Shown here: piece after piece, positions 59,975 through 64,000 of the stretch | Layout: each line of letters begins with the position of its first letter | Numbering within the stretch: position 1 is the first letter of the stretch | Source: Okapia johnstoni | Lineage: Eukaryota > Chordata > Mammalia > Artiodactyla > Giraffidae | Length of the DNA: 64,000 nt | Direction of reading: 5' to 3' | Assembly: GCA_024291935.2 (NCBI GenBank) | Contig: CM044308.1 | Coordinates: 116,524,501-116,588,500 of the forward strand | The notes under the pieces: generated by a model | Told to the model about the DNA's origin: nothing | Database searches by the model: none | Seen by the model: the letters and a program-made list of their open reading frames with translations, nothing else | Translations under genes and position numbers: made by a program

Positions 59975-60418
59975 AGCTATGGTATTTCCAGTAGTCATGT
60001 ATGGATCTTAGAGTTGTACCATAAAGAAGGCTGAGCACCGAAGAATTGATGCGTTTGAACTGTGGTGTTAGAGAAGACTCTTGAGAGTCCCTTGGACTGC
60101 AAGGAGAGCAAACCAGTCCATCCTAAAGGAAGTCAGTCCTGAATATTCATTGGAAGGACTGATGCTGAAACTGAAGCTCCAATACTTTGGCCACCTGATG
60201 CGAAGAACTGACTCACTAGAAAAGACTTTGATGCTGAGAAAGATTGAAGGCAGGAGGAGAAGGGGATGACAGATGAGATGGTTGGATGGCATCACGGATT
60301 CGATGGACATGAGTTTGAGCAAGCTCCAGGAGTTGGTGAAGGACAGGGAAGCCTGGCATGTTACAGTCCACAGGGTCGCAAAGAGTCGGACATGATTGAG
60401 CGACTGAACTGAACTGAA
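59975..60418 (+). repeat. BovB LINE 3' end
   Basis: Plus-strand BovB with agtcatgtatggatcttaga, agaattgatgcgtttgaact, gaagctccaatactttggcc, and terminal gcgactgaactgaactga. The complement of the 4.6-5.8 kb copies. Confidence 0.9.
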
Positions 60419-60617
60419 AAAGCAAATGGCACAGTGATACCCACCACTGGGGGATCGATGTGGGATTTAGATGAGTTAATGTGTGTAAAGGTAATTTGGA
60501 ATCTATTAAGATCTAAGCAAATGTAATGTAGTGTTCTTATCCTAAGGTTTAGGGACCCAGTAGCACACAAGATATTTCTGTACTGTTTAGAAAGAGGTAG
60601 GGGTTGGGGTGGGTGGG

Positions 60618-60935
60618 AATTCCCTAGTGGCTCAGACAGTAAAGAATCTGCCTGCAATGCAGGAGACTCAGGTTTGATCCCTGGGTTGGGGAGATCCCCT
60701 GAAGGGAATGGCTACCCGCTCCAGTATTCTTGCTTGGAGAATTCCTTGGACAGAGGAGTCTGGCAAGCTACAGTCCAGGCAATTACAAAGAGTCGGACAC
60801 GACTGAGCAACCAACACTTTGAATTTAGAAAAAGAAGCCACTTGGATGGAAGAGTTCTTGAATTTTCTTCAGTAAACTGGCAGGCTACAGTCCATAGGGT
60901 CGCAAAGAGTCGGACACGACTGAGCGAGTTCACGA
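60618..60935 (+). repeat. Bov-tA SINE plus adjacent second Bov-A end
   Basis: A full Bov-tA (60618-60820: gaattccctagtggctcaga to cacgactgagcaaccaacac) is followed after 55 bp by another Bov-A terminus (60876-60935: ggcaggctacagtccatagg to cgactgagcgagttc). Confidence 0.86.
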
Positions 60936-60959
60936 ATGTCACAAACTTAAAAACAGTTC

Positions 60960-61410
60960 TTGCGAGCGGAGTATTTGGAAGTTGGCCCCGCCCACCTCCT
61001 CCCAACCAGCCAATGAAGAAGGGACACTGATTCTGGGCGATCCAATTAGAAGCAGGAGTTCCTCTGGGTAGATCCATAAGAAAGAAGCGCCCTTCGATGG
61101 CTCATAGTTCCATGAGAGGGCACTGCGGAGCATAGAGTTGAGGGTGGATTTCTTTGTAAATTCATGTTCACTCTTGGCCGGTGCCCTTGTGCACATCTGT
61201 AGGGAGCATAGCTACCTGGAACGGAGATGGTGGACAAAGCCTGGGTCTTACCCTCAGAGAGCAGGTAGCCTGAAGCCAACGTTCCCAGCTAAGGAAAGAA
61301 AAGAACCGATTCAGGCCAAGTCCTGGGGTGAACCTGGGGGACGAAGATTCTGAAGGGTTCAGAATTTAGAAGGGTTGCTAAATCTAGAAGGGTAGATCGA
61401 GTATCAGATT
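60960..61410. other. Intergenic DNA, nothing recognised
   Basis: Unique-looking stretch between repeats. No exon with homology, no signal of an RNA gene. Confidence 0.45.
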
Positions 61411-61419
61411 AACAAGTCT

Positions 61420-61826
61420 TTTTTTTCTTTTTTTCAATATTTATTTTTAATAAAAGGATAATTGCTTTACAACATTGTGTTGGTTTCTGCCATACATTAA
61501 TATGAATCGGCCATAGGTATATATATGTCCCCTCCGTCTTGAACCTCCCTCCCACTTCCCTTCTCATCCTACTCCTCTAGGTTGTCACAGTGCATCGGTT
61601 TGAGCTCCTTCAGTCATAGAGCAAATTCCCACTGGCTACCTGTTTTACATATGGTAATGTATATGTTTCCGTGCTACTCTCTCTGTTCGTCTCACCCTCA
61701 CCTTCCTCCACTGTGTCCACAACTCTTTTCTGTATGTCTGCATCTTCATTGCTGCCCTGAAAATGGATTCATCAGTACCATCGTTCTAGATTCTATATAT
61801 ATATATATGTTAATATACAATATTTG
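61420..61826 (-). repeat. Ruminant L1 3' end
   Basis: T-rich start, then ttgctttacaacattgtgtt and gcatcttcattgctgccctg: complement of an L1 3' terminus with a short TA repeat at the inner end. Confidence 0.8.
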
Positions 61827-61828
61827 AG

Positions 61829-62062
61829 TGCTTCCCCGGTGGCTCATCAGTAAAGAAACTACCTACAATGTAGGAGATGGGGGTTCGAGCCCTGGGTCAG
61901 GAAGATCCCCTTGAAAAGGGAATGGCAACCCCTTCCAGTATTTTTTTTTTTTTTTTAATTTTTCAGTATTCTTGCCTGGAGAATCCATGGACAGAGGAGC
62001 CTGGTGGGCTACAGTCCATGGGCATGCAAAGAGTTGGACACGACTGAAGTGATTTAACATTT
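61829..62062 (+). repeat. Bov-tA SINE with internal T run
   Basis: gtgcttccccggtggctcat, gggttcgagccctgggtcag, then a T-rich interruption (61940-61965) in the Bov-A core, and cggacacgactgaagtg-like terminus. Confidence 0.87.
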
Positions 62063-62122
62063 ACGCATATATGACATTTGAACAACAAATAATTTTTAAG
62101 TATAAGTATGTGTCAATGCAAG

Positions 62123-62330
62123 GCTTCCCTGGTGGCTCAGTGGTAAAGAATCCGCCTGCCAATGCAGAAGACCCAGGTTGGATTCCTGGGTCAGGAAGAT
62201 CCCCTGGAGAAGGAAATGACAACCTGCTTCAGTATTCTTGCCTGGGAAATGCTATGGACAGAGGAGTTTGGCGGGCTAGTCCATGGAATCGCACAAGTGT
62301 TGGACAGGACTAAGTGACTAACCAAAAACA
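62123..62330 (+). repeat. Bov-tA SINE inserted in the palindromic repeat
   Basis: ggcttccctggtggctcagt to ggacaggactaagtgactaa. Flanked by near-duplicates tgtcaatgcaa (about 62111-62121) and tgccaatgcaa (about 62340-62350). Confidence 0.9.
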
Positions 62331-62366
62331 ACAGCAATGTGCCAATGCAATATTGGGGACATATTT

Positions 62367-63564
62367 TGCCGGAGTCCAGCTCCAGCAGGTCCAGGGGTTC
62401 CCTCAGGAAGGACGGCGTCGGCAATACAAATGAGAAGACACAGCGAGTCTTAGCGTTTCCAAGTGTCTTCTACTTTATTGTTTTTTAATACAGCTTTTAT
62501 ATTTTTAGTGGTATATAGAAACAAATGTAAAGTATAGAGTCATACCAATTCAGCTTAAGGGACATACCAACTTAGCTTAAGGGACATACCAACTTAGCTT
62601 AATGGGTATATCTTAATGCGCCTATCAAGTTAGCTCAATGGGCCAGCAGCTTCGACCCTCATCGAAGCCATTTGCATGTCTTTAGTTACAAAAGCCTCAT
62701 TTTGTTTACATCATCTTCTGGCCTGGTGGCCTGCTAACACCTTGTGACTCTCCATTGATAAGGGTTGATCAGTCAGAACACTTTTGTATTGAGCACATCA
62801 GGAAAGAATTCCTCAACAGGAAGTTTTAAGGTAAAACCTGTTTTGGGTAATTTATTCTATGCCTTGAGCTTAACGGAAAAGAATGTGGTTCCATAAAGTC
62901 ATAGAACAGCAAGCTGAAGTTCAGCTCTAAGTAAGAATCATCAGTTAAATCAACAATTGTCTTATTATTTGTATTAAAGCTAAACTTCTATTTATATAAA
63001 TCTCTAACTATTATGCTTTCATTATATAGGCTAACTACTTTAAGAGTAAAAACATAGTGAGTAAATATAGATTAAGTAACAGTTTCACAAAGCAATATTT
63101 TTTGTATTTTCTAACAAGCCTTTTTTCCTGCGAAGGGTTTTGTGCCCATAGGGGCTTTCTGTGCAGAGGCTCTCAATGCTGTTTTATTACTAGGGAGCAG
63201 TTATGCACATTAGCTCCAAAGGCACAGGTACATTTATTAAACAAACCAATATGTTAGCAAAAGGAATTTAGATCAGCATACTCTATATCCCAGATAATTT
63301 TATTTAGAGTACTACCATTCAGGGGCCTTGTTGATTTGAGGTTTCAGAATGATCTATTTTAGAAGGGAATCAGGAAAGGCCTTTTGCCTAAATCATAGAA
63401 AATAAGAAGAGGTTTATTATAGTAAACATCAGAAAGACAGATATCTTTAAGGTGAGCACTGAGGCAGCCTTCCAAGATTCCCTGGGGCCTGAGTTGCTCT
63501 GCTTGTCAGGTCTTCTCCTCATGACTCTGTCATGGGTGGGACTCTCGTGAGCTGGCTCCCGGCA
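62367..63564 (-). mobile_element. Solo LTR of a class II (ERVK-like) bovine endogenous retrovirus
   Basis: A 1198-bp unit starting TGCCGGAGTC and ending GCTCCCGGCA, so it has TG...CA ends within an inverted TGCCGG/CCGGCA. A perfect 6-bp target duplication atattt lies at 62361-62366 and 63565-63570, the size typical of class II elements. The AATAAA signal on the minus strand (62474-62479), about 110 bp from the low-coordinate end, sets the orientation. No gag, pol or env sequence is present, so it arose by LTR-LTR recombination. Confidence 0.85.
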
Positions 63565-63570
63565 ATATTT

Positions 63571-63660
63571 ATAATAAAAAAGTATTAGTCATTTATCTGA
63601 AATTCAGGTTTAACTGGGCATCCTCTATTTTATCTGGCAATCCTAGAGTGTGTATGGGAG
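63571..63660. repeat. Right arm of the split palindromic repeat
   Basis: Continues the family seen at 45.0-45.16 kb: tcatttatctgaaattcagg, taactgggcatcc and tctggcaatccta. Its left arm lies at about 62075-62122 and 62340-62366. Confidence 0.6.
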
Positions 63661-64000
63661 GCAGTGTCAGAAGGTTGCAGTTATGACATGGCATATGGTG
63701 CCCTTGACCAACAGATGGACTTTGACAGACCAGATGTGGCTTTGCTTTGGGGCAGGAAGCTCTGAGGAGCACCAGTTGGTAAGGACACCAAGGGCCAAGC
63801 TGGAAGCAACATCAGGTTTGCCAATTTTTTCTCCAGGCAACGTTTGCCATCCCTTCCTCCACCACATCCCTGGGGTTCTCCATTCAGCTGCACTGGCAGG
63901 AGAGAGGAAGACAGGAAGCAGGGGTTCTCCAGAAGCTGAAGGTCTGGAAGGAGACAGGCTCAGCCCCACGGAGAGCTGACCCTGCTTTCTCTGCATCCCA
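63661..64000. other. Intergenic DNA to the window end
   Basis: Unique-looking sequence with no exon or repeat I can name. By synteny TAF15 should follow beyond the window. Confidence 0.4.

Overview
The window is nuclear DNA of a ruminant, almost certainly a bovid. tRNA-Glu-derived Bov-tA/Bov-A and CHR SINEs, BovB (RTE) LINE 3' ends with their terminal actga-type repeats, ruminant L1 3' ends and one class II endogenous retrovirus solo LTR are scattered through it. Genes have vertebrate exon-intron structure with GT/AG junctions. No prokaryotic operon, CRISPR or phage content is present.

Four protein-coding genes can be built exon by exon. Their order matches human 17q12 (AP2B1-RASL10B-GAS2L2-C17orf50-MMP28), which from general knowledge is on cattle chromosome 19. 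From left to right: about 1-1970, probably the 3' UTR end of AP2B1 (+), inferred from synteny and a polyadenylation signal; about 8.1-19.8 kb, RASL10B (+), a 203-aa atypical Ras-like GTPase with a CpG-island promoter; 20.6-28.3 kb, GAS2L2 (-), an actin-microtubule linker of motile cilia, six coding exons; 32.56-35.6 kb, C17orf50 (+), three coding exons, 178 aa, function unknown; 36.4-58.9 kb, MMP28/epilysin (-), seven coding exons found plus a CpG-island promoter. 59.3-64 kb is intergenic, repeat-rich DNA. RASL10B/GAS2L2 and C17orf50/MMP28 converge tail to tail with short spacers; GAS2L2/C17orf50 diverge across about 4.3 kb.

The most notable observations are: (1) the MMP28 exon that should carry the HExGHxxGxxH zinc site is absent from the continuous 2.5-kb interval where it belongs, and the flanking exons still join in frame, so the gene as read encodes an epilysin without its catalytic centre, or the assembly has lost about 240 bp of exon; (2) GAS2L2 coding exon 2 has a seven-base homopolymer that shifts the frame, while six bases would give a complete 872-aa protein; (3) a near-consensus RE1/NRSF element lies between RASL10B and GAS2L2; (4) an old palindromic repeat at 62-63.7 kb is split by a SINE and then a solo LTR, each with its own target duplication; (5) C17orf50 begins with a 13-nt coding exon and ends in a compact Cys/His cluster. 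I did not find a wholly novel multigene system; the window is an ordinary mammalian gene neighbourhood with some testable anomalies.

The four genes are not an operon and show no common pathway, although GAS2L2 acts in ciliated cells and MMP28 is an epithelial protease. Exon coordinates were set by hand from reading frame, splice sites and recalled human protein sequences. UTR and repeat boundaries are approximate.
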